Assembly: GCF_001767255.1 (NCBI RefSeq)
Contig: NZ_CP017639.1
Span: forward strand, 1,696,875 to 1,760,874
Direction: 5' to 3'
DNA length: 64,000 nt
Source of the DNA: Corynebacterium sp. NML98-0116
GTDB taxonomy: Bacteria > Actinomycetota > Actinomycetes > Mycobacteriales > Mycobacteriaceae
Shown: in pieces, positions 1-9,553 of the stretch
How the letters are laid out: the number at the start of each line of letters is the position of its first letter
Numbering within the stretch: position 1 is the first letter of the stretch
Made by a program: the position numbers and the translations under genes
The notes under the pieces: model-generated
Databases searched by the model: none
What the model was told of the DNA's origin: nothing
What the model saw: only the letters and a program-made list of their open reading frames with translations

Positions 1-534
1 TATAACGTAGTCTTTGACAAAGCCTGCGGTGCCTTCATTGAGATGGCCGGAGTCTTCGAAGAGGGTGGGGGATTGGCCAAGGAATACCTCGGGCTGACCA
101 GGAAGCGGCATATCGAAGTAGGACAGGGCGAGCCGGAGGTTCTTCTGTGAACTGTAGCCGCCCATGCGGCCTACAGAGTGACTGATGATACCTGCGGGAA
201 GGTTCTTCCAAGCCACATCCGAGTTGGGCTTGGAACCGATGTCCACTGCATTCTTGAGACAGGCAGGGATAGTACGGTTATTTTCCGGGGTAACAAAGAG
301 GACGCCGCTCGAGTTCTTGATGGTGTCGCGGAAAGTGGTGTACTCAGCTGGAATGGGCTTGTCCGTGACCGAGGGGTCATCGTAGTCGAAGTCATAGAGC
401 GGCAAGTCACGGATTTCAACGATGTCTGCCTGGTAGTTTTCAGGGATCATTGTGAGCACTTCGTGTGCAATCTTGCGCGCAAATGAGCCGCGGCGCAGGC
501 TGCCGACGATAACACTAATGCGTGGGGTGGTCAT
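1..534 (-). CDS. NADPH-dependent FMN reductase (partial, C-terminus outside window)
   Basis: The reverse strand from the ATG at 534 is open to the window edge (178 codons). The protein opens with a beta strand and the phosphate-loop motif GSLRRGSFA, followed later by VTPENN and a GRMGGYSSQ segment, which is the layout of the NADPH-dependent FMN reductase fold (SsuE/YieF-like flavoproteins). An AAGGA ribosome binding site lies just upstream of the ATG. It is the last visible gene of the nrdI-nrdE-nrdF strand, 40 bp after a small gene. Family knowledge: such enzymes reduce FMN or quinones with NAD(P)H. Inference: here it could supply electrons to the flavodoxin-like NrdI. The end of the gene is not visible. 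Confidence 0.85.
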   Translation of the reverse strand, partial: MTTPRISVIVGSLRRGSFARKIAHEVLTMIPENYQADIVEIRDLPLYDFDYDDPSVTDKPIPAEYTTFRDTIKNSSGVLFVTPENNRTIPACLKNAVDIGSKPNSDVAWKNLPAGIISHSVGRMGGYSSQKNLRLALSYFDMPLPGQPEVFLGQSPTLFEDSGHLNEGTAGFVKDYVI

Positions 535-574
535 AGGAAGTCCTTTCTTCTTAGTTGGGCGTAGGTACGTGCGA

Positions 575-1904
<1,330 letters not shown>

Positions 1905-4100
1905 CTACAGAGCACAGGAAACGCAGCCTTCGACCTCGGTTCCCTGGAGTGCAGGTTGGCGTAAACGGATGTAGTACAAGGTCTTGATTCCGGCTTTCCA
2001 GGCATAGATTTGTGCCTTGTTGATGTCCCGCGTAGTGGTGTCAGCGGTGAAGAACAAAGTCAGGGAAAGCCCTTGGTCCACGTGTTGGGTGGCCATAGCG
2101 TAGGTGTCGATGATTTTTTTGTACCCCACGGTGTAGGAGTCATCGAAATACTCCAAGTTGTCGTTGGTCATTTCCGGTGCGGGGTAGTACACGCGCCCCA
2201 AGCGGCCTTCCTTGCGTATTTCAATCTTGGAGGCAATCGGGTGTATGGACGCGGTGGAGTCATTGATGTAGGAAATTGATCCAGTGGGTGGAACTGCCTG
2301 CAAGTAGGCGTTGTAGATGCCGTCTTGCATCACTTGGTTCTTGAGCCGTAGCCAATCCTCGCGTTGAGGAATCTGCACGCCAGCCTCATGGAATAGCTGT
2401 TTTACGTGGTCAGTGGCCGGCGCCCAGTCTTGGTCGATGTACTTGTCGAAGTAGACGCCAGTGGCATAGGTGGATTCTTCAAAGCCAGTGAATCGTTGAC
2501 CTTTCTCAACCGCTAGCGCATGGGATGCACGGAGCGCATGATAGGTCACGGTCAGGAAATAGATATTTGTAAAGTCCAGTGCTTCGGCGCAGCCATAAGG
2601 AATACGCTTGGAAGCCAGGAAACCGTGGAGATTCATTTGGCCCAACCCGATGGCATGCATGGATGCATTACCGTGAGCGATGGAAGGAACAGCTTCGATA
2701 TTTGTTAGGTCTGAGACCTTCGTGAGAGCGCGCACCGCGGTTTCAACAGTTTCCCCAAAGTCCGGTGATTCAAAAGCTTTAGCGATGTTGAGCGACCCTA
2801 GATTGCAGGAAATGTCCTGGCCAACGGTGGTGTAGTTACCTGAGGCGCCGTAGGTGGATGGCGTGTTGACCTGGAGGATCTCACTACACAGATTGGACAT
2901 ATTGATATGTCCTTTGAGGGGATTAGCGCGGTTGACCGTATCCTCAAAGAGTATGTAGGGGTATCCAGATTCAAACTGAAGCTCAGCCAGCGTGGTGAAA
3001 AACTCGCGGGCCTTGATAGTCGTATGAGAAATTCGCGGATTGGAAACCAGCTCGTCGTAATACTCGGTGATAGACATGTCAGACATGGCTACGCCGTACT
3101 CGCGAGCGATGTCATACGGGCTAAAAAGATGCATATCCTTGTTCTCTTTGGCCAGCTGGAAGGTTATATCTGGAATAACAACTCCCAGCGAAAGAGTCTT
3201 AATGCGGACTTTCTCATCGGCATTTTCCCGCTTGGTATCCAGGAAACGAAGAATATCTGGATGGTGCGCATGTAGGTAGACGGCTCCAGCGCCCTGTCGA
3301 GCGCCCAATTGGTTGGCATAGCTGAAGCTATCTTCCAGAATTTTCATAACTGGGACTACGCCGGAAGCTTGGTTCTCAATCCTTTTGATTGGGGCTCCGG
3401 ATTCGCGCAGATTGCTCAGTAACAAGGCCACACCACCGCCGCGTTTTGAAAGCTGCAGTGCAGAGTTCACGCTGCGGCCAATGCTTTCCAAATTGTCTTC
3501 GATGCGAAGGAGGAAGCAGGAGACCATTTCGCCACGCTGGGCTTTTCCTGCGTTGAGAAAAGTAGGGGTGGCGGGCTGGAAGCGTCCGGTCATGATGTCA
3601 TCCACCAGCTTCTCCGCAAGCTCTTCATCGCCCTGTGCAAGGTACAAAGCTGTGGTGGCGACGCGTTCTTCGTAGCCTTCCAGAAATCGCGAGCCATCAA
3701 AGGTTTTCAGTGCGTATGAAGTAAAGAACTTAAATGCGCCGAGGAAAGTGCGGAACTGATGCTTGGCTCGGTGGGCTCTGTCGTACATAGTGCACAGAAA
3801 ATCGTCATCATAAAGCTCAAGGAATTCCCGCTCGTAGTATTCGTTATCAACCAACCACTCCAAGCGCTGCTTGGTGGATTCAAACTGATGCATGCGGGGA
3901 GTGACATGGTGCGCTAAAAAGTCTTGTGTTGCCTCAATGTCCTTGTCGAACTGGATTCTTCCCGAATCGTCGAATAGGTTCAGCTGCGCGTTGAGTGCAT
4001 GGTAGCTCTTGCGCTTACCGACACCGCCGGCATCGTCTGCTGAAGCGGTGCGGGGCGTAGGGCCAATGGGCTGTGTGGGGGTGGCCTTAAGTGGCGGCAT
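1905..4100 (-). CDS. nrdE: Ribonucleotide reductase class Ib, large (alpha) subunit NrdE
   Basis: The catalytic subunit, about 731 residues from the ATG at 4100. Visible landmarks are [20 protein letters not shown] typical of the NrdE N-terminus, the TPTFLNAGK segment, the active-site stretch around NLCSEI, the [18 protein letters not shown] loop, and the C-terminal redox pair EGCVSCAL that is reduced by NrdH-redoxin. The frame stays open to a TTG at 4154, with another ATG at 4139, but only the ATG at 4100 has a plausible GGA ribosome site and brings the length near that of other corynebacterial NrdE. No nrdH gene accompanies it here, so its redoxin must be encoded elsewhere. Confidence 0.93.
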   Translation of the reverse strand: MPPLKATPTQPIGPTPRTASADDAGGVGKRKSYHALNAQLNLFDDSGRIQFDKDIEATQDFLAHHVTPRMHQFESTKQRLEWLVDNEYYEREFLELYDDDFLCTMYDRAHRAKHQFRTFLGAFKFFTSYALKTFDGSRFLEGYEERVATTALYLAQGDEELAEKLVDDIMTGRFQPATPTFLNAGKAQRGEMVSCFLLRIEDNLESIGRSVNSALQLSKRGGGVALLLSNLRESGAPIKRIENQASGVVPVMKILEDSFSYANQLGARQGAGAVYLHAHHPDILRFLDTKRENADEKVRIKTLSLGVVIPDITFQLAKENKDMHLFSPYDIAREYGVAMSDMSITEYYDELVSNPRISHTTIKAREFFTTLAELQFESGYPYILFEDTVNRANPLKGHINMSNLCSEILQVNTPSTYGASGNYTTVGQDISCNLGSLNIAKAFESPDFGETVETAVRALTKVSDLTNIEAVPSIAHGNASMHAIGLGQMNLHGFLASKRIPYGCAEALDFTNIYFLTVTYHALRASHALAVEKGQRFTGFEESTYATGVYFDKYIDQDWAPATDHVKQLFHEAGVQIPQREDWLRLKNQVMQDGIYNAYLQAVPPTGSISYINDSTASIHPIASKIEIRKEGRLGRVYYPAPEMTNDNLEYFDDSYTVGYKKIIDTYAMATQHVDQGLSLTLFFTADTTTRDINKAQIYAWKAGIKTLYYIRLRQPALQGTEVEGCVSCAL

Positions 4101-4167
4101 TGTGGTTTCCAATCTGTGTGTTGCGGATGTGGTCTTCATTTTGTGGGAAATCAATGGGGTGTAATTG

Positions 4168-4602
4168 TTAGTTGCTTTGCTGCTCCCAAAACTTGTGAAG
4201 GCCCTGCTTTACAGCGGCAACGTCCTTCTGCGTGCCGAGTAGCTCGAAGTGATACAGCTCTGGAACGTGGCACTTAGCGGAAATGATGCGGCCGGCGACG
4301 CAGTAAGCGCTTCCGAAGTTGGTATTGCCTGAGGTAATCACGCCCCGGATAAAGGAACGGTTGATTGGGTCATTGAGGAAGTCGATGACCTGTTTGGGGA
4401 CTGCGCGTTTGAGCGAGCCACCGCCGTAGGTTGGAACGATGAGTACGTACGGGTGTGAAACCTGGATCATTCCGGTTTTCTTGGGCCGCAGTGGAATGCG
4501 CACTGCGGGTCTATCTAAGCGTTCGACGAATCTTTTTGTGTTTTCAGAAACGCTAGAAAAGTACACCAAATCTGGTGAGTCTGACATGACAATCCTGCTC
4601 AT
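4168..4602 (-). CDS. nrdI: NrdI flavodoxin-like protein of the class Ib reductase
   Basis: The protein begins with [18 protein letters not shown], the FMN phosphate loop and first helix of NrdI, followed by VPTYGGG and ITSGNTNFG, both typical NrdI flavin-contact loops. NrdI generates the superoxide-type oxidant needed to assemble the Mn(III)2-tyrosyl radical cofactor of NrdF. In-frame ATGs lie at 4617, 4602 and 4587; the one at 4602 follows AAGG at good spacing and is chosen. It is the first gene of the nrdI-nrdE-nrdF run, with a clear promoter and tandem palindromes just upstream. Confidence 0.9.
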   Translation of the reverse strand: MSRIVMSDSPDLVYFSSVSENTKRFVERLDRPAVRIPLRPKKTGMIQVSHPYVLIVPTYGGGSLKRAVPKQVIDFLNDPINRSFIRGVITSGNTNFGSAYCVAGRIISAKCHVPELYHFELLGTQKDVAAVKQGLHKFWEQQSN

Positions 4603-4641
4603 CCTGGCCTTAGCCATAAGTGGGATAGGTGATGATCGAAA

Positions 4642-4670
4642 AGATTAACTACGTACTACCGTAGTTGCAA
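4642..4670 (-). promoter_or_regulatory. Predicted promoter of nrdI-nrdE-nrdF
   Basis: On the minus strand TTGCAA (4665-4670) and TAATCT (4642-4647) are 17 bp apart, a good match to a housekeeping promoter pointing at nrdI. The -35 and the spacer are covered by the palindromes described separately, so a protein bound there would block polymerase. Confidence 0.6.
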
Positions 4671-4689
4671 ACTACGCCGCACCGTAGTT
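4647..4689. promoter_or_regulatory. Two tandem 20-bp palindromes, candidate operator of the nrd operon
   Basis: AACTACG-N6-CGTAGTT occurs at 4647-4666 and again at 4670-4689, with identical seven-base arms, identical six-base spacers and three bases between the copies (repeat period 23 bp). They sit across the predicted nrdI promoter and directly downstream of the gene for a DtxR-family regulator. The length and layout resemble MntR boxes of enterobacteria (20-bp palindromes), although the bases differ. The arms do not resemble the NrdR box. Which protein binds is inference. Confidence 0.6.
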
Positions 4690-4733
4690 TTTAAAAGGGC
4701 AGGTAGGGACAGGATTAATGAGAAAGGGAAAGA

Positions 4734-5414
4734 CTACAGGCTGTGGTGTGCTACAAACACTGCGTCCGTAGCTGGGCGCCCAAGTACTACCCACTGAGTA
4801 CTGTCGGCTACCTGTACTTCGAGCGATTCTGAAAAGGGCGTTCCTTCGCGCGTGGTAAGAACAGCCCCAATGACGATGCCTTGCTCTTTGAGGAAGGCCA
4901 GCAGTTGTGGGTCGGAATCAGAAATGCGTTCCACGGTCACCTGCGGTTGTGCGCCGCTGTCGGTGAGACGGTGCGCACTGGGGATAGTGACCTGTCCATC
5001 AACCGTAGGGATAGGGTCGCCGTGTGGATCCCTAGTGGGGTAATTGAGGAACTTATCCACGCGCTCTATGAGCATGTCAGACACCGCGTGTTCAAGATTT
5101 TCGGCTTCATCATGGACCTCGTCCCACGTATAATCCAATGCTTGAACCAAAAAAGACTCAAGCAATCGGTGGCGGCGCACCATGACCAATGCGTACTGCC
5201 TGCCAAGTTCGGTTAACTCCACAGAGCCATAGGGCGTGTGTGACACGAGCCCTTGCTTCGACATTTTGCGCACTGCATCGGAGACCGAGGAGAGCTTGAG
5301 TCCCAGCTGTTTCGCTATAAGTGTGGCGGTAACGGGCTCGGATGACCATTCCTTTAGCCCCCAGATAGCTTTCAAATAGTTCTGGGTACTGGTGGACAGC
5401 TCAGAAACAGACAT
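4734..5414 (-). CDS. mntR: DtxR-family metal-dependent regulator, manganese (MntR) type
   Basis: 226 residues with the DtxR layout: an N-terminal winged helix (TQNYLKAIWGL to about residue 70), a dimerisation and metal-binding domain (VRRHRLLESFLVQAL, then DEAENLEHAVSD), and a C-terminal FeoA/SH3-like domain (IGAVLTTREGTPFSESL). At the position equivalent to DtxR Cys102 (EACRWEH) the sequence reads EAENLEH, so the Cys is a Glu, as in the manganese-selective branch. It therefore probably senses Mn(II). It precedes nrdI on the same strand, with 117 bp holding two palindromes between. In C. glutamicum the DtxR-type Mn regulator represses Mn uptake; control of the Mn-dependent reductase here is inference. 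Confidence 0.8.
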   Translation of the reverse strand: MSVSELSTSTQNYLKAIWGLKEWSSEPVTATLIAKQLGLKLSSVSDAVRKMSKQGLVSHTPYGSVELTELGRQYALVMVRRHRLLESFLVQALDYTWDEVHDEAENLEHAVSDMLIERVDKFLNYPTRDPHGDPIPTVDGQVTIPSAHRLTDSGAQPQVTVERISDSDPQLLAFLKEQGIVIGAVLTTREGTPFSESLEVQVADSTQWVVLGRPATDAVFVAHHSL

Positions 5415-5552
5415 GAGTAAATGTTAACCCAGCTTCCGTATGCGCCTTAGGCGCTGTGCCCCAACGCTCATAGCGAACAGAGGCCAAGTTTGAGAGGAAT
5501 GCCGGTAAGGTGGGGCCAGTTAAAGCATTCTTCACTTGAAGGAGAACCACTA

Positions 5553-5750
5553 ATGTCTGAGAAGATTTCAATGAACTTGAAGTGCGCCAGCGTAGTGCGT
5601 AATGGAATGGCTAGTACACAGTGCAGTAAAACAGCGCATGTAATGGCTCATGTAATGCACTGTGTAGAGACAGAGCGTCTGGAGCAGGAGTATCAGCGCT
5701 CCCGTACTGGACGGCGACGGCGTTATGCGTGGTCTGTGCTGAAAAAATAA
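5553..5750 (+). CDS. Small uncharacterised protein at the left edge of the island
   Basis: A 65-residue frame starts at an ATG preceded by GAAGGAG at good spacing. The N-terminal half has four Cys and several Met/His residues; the C-terminal half is basic (RTGRRRRYAW). I do not recognise it. A 10-bp dyad (ACACAGTGCA at 5616-5625 and TGCACTGTGT at 5656-5665) lies inside the frame. Its stop codon falls in the A-rich start of the sequence shared with the second module at 22.3 kb, so it marks the junction between core DNA and the module. It may be a truncated or chance frame. Confidence 0.4.
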   Translation: MSEKISMNLKCASVVRNGMASTQCSKTAHVMAHVMHCVETERLEQEYQRSRTGRRRRYAWSVLKK

Positions 5751-5772
5751 CCCCGCAGGTTTCCCTGCGGGG
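5751..5772 (-). terminator. Rho-independent terminator of ssb (copy 1)
   Basis: CCCCGCAGG and CCTGCGGGG form a 9-bp stem with a 4-base loop; on the minus strand it is followed by TTATTTTTT. It ends the ssb transcript. The same hairpin recurs after the second ssb at 22301-22322. Confidence 0.85.
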
Positions 5773-5783
5773 TGTTGTTGCAA

Positions 5784-6203
5784 CTAGAACGGCACTTCTT
5801 CAGAGTCATTAGCAGCAGCGTTATCTGCGCTGTTCTCGCGGCGTGCTGCTCGTGCCTCAGACTCCTTCTTGGAGTCGATCAGCTGCACAGTGTCGATGCG
5901 CGCTACCAGCGGATAGTGCTTGTTGCCGTCCTTATCGGTGTAGTTGTCAGTCTTCAGCGAGTAGCTCACTGCAACGCGATCACCAGCGCCGATGCATCCG
6001 AAGACGCCGAGGTTCTTGGCGTCAGCCACGTAGCCAGTGAGTTCGACAATCTCTGATTCCACCTTGCCTGTGGACTTGTTCTTGAACGTATTACGTGCGT
6101 AGACGTTGAGCTTCACCGTCGCACCGCCGTTTGCGTGCTCAAAGATCTTCGGCTCGCGTGCTGCGTTGCCAACGATGGTGCCATTGTTAAACGGGTTGGA
6201 CAT
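5784..6203 (-). CDS. ssb: Single-stranded DNA-binding protein, accessory copy 1
   Basis: 139 residues forming one OB-fold: NGTIVGNAAREPKIF at the N-terminus, TVKLNVYARNTF, EIVELTGYVADA and GDRVAVSYSL strands, then a short linker with Arg/Ala repeats and an acidic tip ending DSEEVPF, the classical partner-binding tail of SSB. ATG preceded by GGAGAAATCAC. It coats single-stranded DNA during transfer, replication or repair; being short and linked to a recombinase and DUF4192 gene it is more likely an SSB of a mobile element than the chromosomal housekeeping SSB. A close paralogue is at 22331-22762. Confidence 0.9.
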   Translation of the reverse strand: MSNPFNNGTIVGNAAREPKIFEHANGGATVKLNVYARNTFKNKSTGKVESEIVELTGYVADAKNLGVFGCIGAGDRVAVSYSLKTDNYTDKDGNKHYPLVARIDTVQLIDSKKESEARAARRENSADNAAANDSEEVPF

Positions 6204-6288
6204 TGTGATTTCTCCTTATATGAGTGAGTGTGTGATTGTCTTTCAATTGTGTGTTTGAGCAGCGGCTTTGCTGCTGCTGTAAGTGCTG

Positions 6289-6432
6289 TTACAGCACTGC
6301 CCAGGGCAGATGTGCCCCTGCTGCTTCCAGGTCGCGTAGCTCTTGTGCGGCACCCGGATCGGCGTCTTCGCCATCCATGCCGTCAGACATGAGGTAGAGC
6401 AGCTCTAGGTCTTCGTGGGTGTAGTGGTACAT
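6289..6432 (-). CDS. Conserved 47-residue acidic micro-protein (copy 1)
   Basis: A 48-codon frame starts at the ATG at 6432 after GGAGG at ideal spacing and lies between ssb and the DUF4192 gene. The protein is acidic, with ELLYLMSDGMDGEDADPGAA followed by QELRDLEAAG and ending LPWAVL. The second module has a frame of exactly the same length at the same place, identical at 36 of 47 positions by my alignment, with the changes concentrated in the first 20 residues; this constancy supports real coding. I do not recognise a family. Its fixed place between an SSB and a DUF4192 protein suggests a shared role in the mobile element. Confidence 0.75.
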   Translation of the reverse strand: MYHYTHEDLELLYLMSDGMDGEDADPGAAQELRDLEAAGAHLPWAVL

Positions 6433-6560
6433 GGCGTGCCTCCGTGTCGTGGATTGATTCTCAATCCGTTCTTTGAGACAGCTCTGCTGTCTAGAGACCT
6501 CTCCCCTGCTCGGTGGAGATTTCCTTCTTCCCTGGTCACGGCGTGGGTAGAAAAGAAAAA

Positions 6561-6588
6561 CCCCGCTACAGCAACTGCTGCAACGGGG
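6561..6588 (-). terminator. Terminator of the DUF4192 gene (copy 1)
   Basis: On the minus strand CCCCGTTGCAGCA pairs with TGCTGTAGCGGGG and is followed by TTTTTCTTTT. It lies 10 bp after the stop codon. Confidence 0.8.
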
Positions 6589-6597
6589 TGTGAAGTA

Positions 6598-7617
6598 CTA
6601 GTTTTCGAACAACTGCACGCGAGCCTGAGCACCGCCCTCGTGAACCACTTCTGCGAGACGACTGCCCTCGCCAATGTCGATTAACTTCGCCACCAGCGAC
6701 GGGAACGTCTCTTTGCTGCTGATCTCGGTGGCCCTGTGTGCGGCAACGCCAGCCAGACCCGTCTGGCCGGTTGCCTGGGCCAGCACGGCGACAGTGGCCG
6801 TAAGCTGTGCCCTCATCCCAGGCCAGTGAGCCGGTACAGCGCGCATCACCTGCTCAGCGAACTTGAGACCTGCTTGTGGCTCCTCAAGCAGCGCAGCAAG
6901 CAATGGATCACGCAAGCGCGGTGTCGTGAAGCACTTCAGCGCAGATCGGATAGCACGCGCACTCGGCTGCGTCATCCCCGCCGCTGCCTGCTCGTACTCA
7001 CGCTGCAGTACGTCTCGGAAGATGGGTGGAACATACGCCAGCGCGTCTTCGATGATGTCTTCATGCTCTGCGGCGTCGATGTCGTGCTCGGTGCTGTTCA
7101 GCCTGTTCTCAATCTCTTCACGCGAGAGCGCTGGGAGATCGCCGGTCTGCTCAAGCAACTGCTGTAGCGCTGCTGAGGCGTGGATGTTGCTGATTCTGCC
7201 CGCCTGTGGCTCACATGAGTTTGGGTGCAAGTACATCGCACACCAGGCAGTACCAGCGGTGATTTCTGACGTTTGAATGACCGCCAGTACCTCACTGCGC
7301 AGCGGGGAATCCTCGCTACAGAGGAAGTGCGCCGCTGCATCTGCTTCAACCATGTCGTCGGTGATGACGTACGCCGCAACAGCGTCGAGATCCAGCGTCT
7401 CAGTCCATGCTGCGAACTTCTCACGATCCTCGGTGAGCTGTTGGATCGCTCCGTCGAGATCAAGCCGGGCAAGTGGCCCGAGGCTCAGGCTGTGCGTGTC
7501 GCTGTCTTGTTTGAAAAACGCGAACACCAGCGAGTCCTGCGGGTAGAAGCCCAGGATGCCGGGGATGTTTGCGAGAATCTCGCCGTGAGAGGTAAGTGTC
7601 TGCGAATAGTTGGACAT
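6598..7617 (-). CDS. DUF4192 family protein (copy 1, intact)
   Basis: 339 residues from the ATG at 7617, which has an AAGGAG site; the frame is open further to 7764 but the upstream part is not conserved in copy 2. The N-terminus SHGEILANIPGILGFYPQDS with a following LVFAFF strand is the DUF4192 signature, a family of unknown biochemical role common in actinobacterial chromosomes, plasmids and integrative elements. The C-terminal half is helical (ITQPSARAIRSALKCFTTPR-like) and often found in these proteins. It sits between a recombinase and a micro-protein/ssb pair on the same strand. The second copy carries a nonsense codon. Confidence 0.85.
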   Translation of the reverse strand: MSNYSQTLTSHGEILANIPGILGFYPQDSLVFAFFKQDSDTHSLSLGPLARLDLDGAIQQLTEDREKFAAWTETLDLDAVAAYVITDDMVEADAAAHFLCSEDSPLRSEVLAVIQTSEITAGTAWCAMYLHPNSCEPQAGRISNIHASAALQQLLEQTGDLPALSREEIENRLNSTEHDIDAAEHEDIIEDALAYVPPIFRDVLQREYEQAAAGMTQPSARAIRSALKCFTTPRLRDPLLAALLEEPQAGLKFAEQVMRAVPAHWPGMRAQLTATVAVLAQATGQTGLAGVAAHRATEISSKETFPSLVAKLIDIGEGSRLAEVVHEGGAQARVQLFEN

Positions 7618-7723
7618 GAAACACTCCTTGCCAAATACGGGATGTGTAAGGTCAGTCCCGTATTTGGTCCCGGCTCTGCCGGGCGGTGTTACCACCGCCC
7701 GGCAGCACCCCAGCGTGCTCAGT

Positions 7724-7777
7724 GCGTCGCTAGTGCTCACCTGGTGCTTGCTTGCAGGACACAAGCACTAGCGGCGC
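7724..7777. repeat. Inverted repeat between recombinase and DUF4192 gene (copy 1)
   Basis: GCGTCGCTAGTGC (7724-7736) faces GCACTAGCGGCGC (7765-7777), 12 of 13 positions pairing around a 28-base loop. The equivalent site of the second module has GCGTCGCTAGCGC / GCGCTAGCGACGC, with the base change in one arm matched by the complementary change in the other. There is no T-run, so it is not an ordinary terminator. It may be a recombinase site or an RNA hairpin. Confidence 0.6.
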
Positions 7778-7786
7778 AGCCTGTGC

Positions 7787-8359
7787 TTAAGCGTCTGCTT
7801 CGATACGCTCAATAGCGCGGTAAATCGTTGGCCTGGACACGTTGAACGTCCTCGCCACTGCACTCACGGACTTACCACCATCGATGAGTTCTTTTGCGAC
7901 TTGTGCCTGTTCGTCGCTGAGCTTGGGCTTCGGCCCGGCTACCCTGCCCTGCGCACGGGCGTGAGCCACGCCTTCACGGGTGCGCTGAACAAGCAGGTCA
8001 CGCTCCCACTCAGCCAAGCTGGCCATGACGTTGATAACCACTTTGTCGGTGGGCTTCGACGTGTCCAGCGCTGGCTCCAACACCTTGACGTTGATTTTGC
8101 GTGCAGCCAGGTCGGCGATGGTGTTCACGGTATCTGCGAGGCTGCGGCCGAGCCTGTCGAGGCGCGTAACAACGAGCGTGTCGTCGGGGCGCATGTATGC
8201 GAGAGCATCGTCGAGGCCAGGTCGCTGCCAGTTGGTGCCGGAGATGGTGTCTGAGTAGATGTGGTCCGGGTCGCAGCCAGCGTCGATGAGCGCCTCGCGC
8301 TGGGTATCAAGTGACTGCCCCTGCTTGGACGTTGAGACACGGGCGTAGCCGATGAGCAT
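7787..8359 (-). CDS. Serine recombinase of the resolvase/invertase family (copy 1)
   Basis: 190 residues: an N-terminal catalytic domain with IGYARVSTSKQ (nucleophilic Ser9), TRLDRLGRSLADTV (catalytic Arg region) and the E-helix MASLAEWERDLLVQRTREGV, then a C-terminal Hin-type helix-turn-helix (GKSVSAVARTFNVSRPTIYR). Length and domains are complete. It could resolve dimers, invert DNA or excise the surrounding element. It is the first gene of the module and follows the DUF262-HNH gene by 15 bp. A partner copy at 24.3-24.8 kb has lost its N-terminus including the catalytic serine. Confidence 0.93.
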   Translation of the reverse strand: MLIGYARVSTSKQGQSLDTQREALIDAGCDPDHIYSDTISGTNWQRPGLDDALAYMRPDDTLVVTRLDRLGRSLADTVNTIADLAARKINVKVLEPALDTSKPTDKVVINVMASLAEWERDLLVQRTREGVAHARAQGRVAGPKPKLSDEQAQVAKELIDGGKSVSAVARTFNVSRPTIYRAIERIEADA

Positions 8360-8374
8360 GGTTAATCACCGACT

Positions 8375-9550
8375 TTAAGCGTTGCCCTTGGCACGGTTGT
8401 GCGACTTGCAGAGCAGCTCACAGTTGCTCTCCTCGGTCGATCCACCCTTGGACCACGCAGTGACGTGATCAGCGTCCATTTCTTTAAGCGCCCAGATCTT
8501 TGCTTTCTTCTCATCGTGACCGATAGCGCAATACGAGCAGTTGGAGACACCCTTCTGTTTTGCAGCATCAGTCTGGCGCTTGTAGACGCGCTTCTTCACC
8601 GCTTCAGTGAAGACACGTACGTTAAGTAGTTTGGTGTCTGTCTTGCCGCCAAGCAGGTACTCGTAGATACCCTTCTTGGACTGAATTTGCGGGTCAGACA
8701 GCAGCTCCTTTGCAGCAGCCGTCATCTCAGTCGCGTTGTAGCCCTGGCCGCCGTACTGCTCATACAGAGTGTTCCATTCGATGCCTCGCATGGACGTGTC
8801 TGTCATTTTGAACACACTTGCTGCCCAGTCGATAACTGCAGTGAAGTAAGTCTGTAGTTCGTTGCAGTTATCGTCTTCACGGTGCTTTGCCATGTAGCTG
8901 TCGATGGTGGTGCCTTCACGCTGAGCGATCCAGTCAAGGGCTACCTCAAGCACCTCCTGGCGAGCAGGGTCGCCTTTTACGAAGTTCGACCATTTCGACA
9001 TGACCGCAGAGCCGGAGTTGGAAAAGACCTTCTTAGCAGCATCAACGAATGGGCCAGAGTACACGGCGTTACGCAGCTCTTGGGCTGTCAGCGGCACACC
9101 AACGATGTTAATGGTCTTGAACCACTCCTTGATCTCAGACTCAGTGCCATTGCAGTCGTAGATAAGCAGCTCAGTCTCAAGGATCTGCTCTTGCTGGTGC
9201 TCACTCAGCGACGAGAAGTACTGTTCGTTGCCGTCGGTATCTTTGACGACGAACAAGTCCTTGAAGAAACGGCCGATAGAGGTAATACGCTGCTGGCCGT
9301 CAAGGATCTCGAACTTGTCTTCGTCCTGCTTGGGCTGGTTGAAGTAAATCAGCCCCAGCGGATAGCCCTTGAGCAGCGAGTCAATGACGGCAACATCTTT
9401 CTTACCGTCGTTGTAGATGTAGTTGCGCTGGTACTCAGGCTGGATGGTGAGGTTGCCAGCCAAACCGTACAGACCTTTGCCTTCGAGTTCGTTGTAGTGG
9501 AATCCGTCAACGATGTCACGGGTCTTGCGGGGGTTGAGTTTTGCTTCCAT
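8375..9550 (-). CDS. DUF262 domain protein with C-terminal HNH nuclease
   Basis: 391 residues. The N-terminal DUF262 (ParB/Srx-like nucleotide-hydrolysing) part has IQPEYQRNY and [13 protein letters not shown] (DGQQR at about residues 84-88), the signature seen in GmrS-type restriction proteins. The C-terminus carries a zinc-binding HNH nuclease: [29 protein letters not shown]. It starts 3 bp after the stop of an EcoRI-type adenine methyltransferase gene, so the two were probably one restriction-modification or defence unit. Family knowledge: DUF262-HNH proteins cleave DNA in anti-phage systems, often modified DNA. That this one is the nuclease partner of the neighbouring methylase is inference. 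Confidence 0.85.
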   Translation of the reverse strand: MEAKLNPRKTRDIVDGFHYNELEGKGLYGLAGNLTIQPEYQRNYIYNDGKKDVAVIDSLLKGYPLGLIYFNQPKQDEDKFEILDGQQRITSIGRFFKDLFVVKDTDGNEQYFSSLSEHQQEQILETELLIYDCNGTESEIKEWFKTINIVGVPLTAQELRNAVYSGPFVDAAKKVFSNSGSAVMSKWSNFVKGDPARQEVLEVALDWIAQREGTTIDSYMAKHREDDNCNELQTYFTAVIDWAASVFKMTDTSMRGIEWNTLYEQYGGQGYNATEMTAAAKELLSDPQIQSKKGIYEYLLGGKTDTKLLNVRVFTEAVKKRVYKRQTDAAKQKGVSNCSYCAIGHDEKKAKIWALKEMDADHVTAWSKGGSTEESNCELLCKSHNRAKGNA

Positions 9551-9553
9551 GGC

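Noticed and set aside
4647..4689. NrdR boxes before nrdI
   Set aside because: The arms AACTACG/CGTAGTT and the spacing do not match the ACACWATATATWGTGT-type box.
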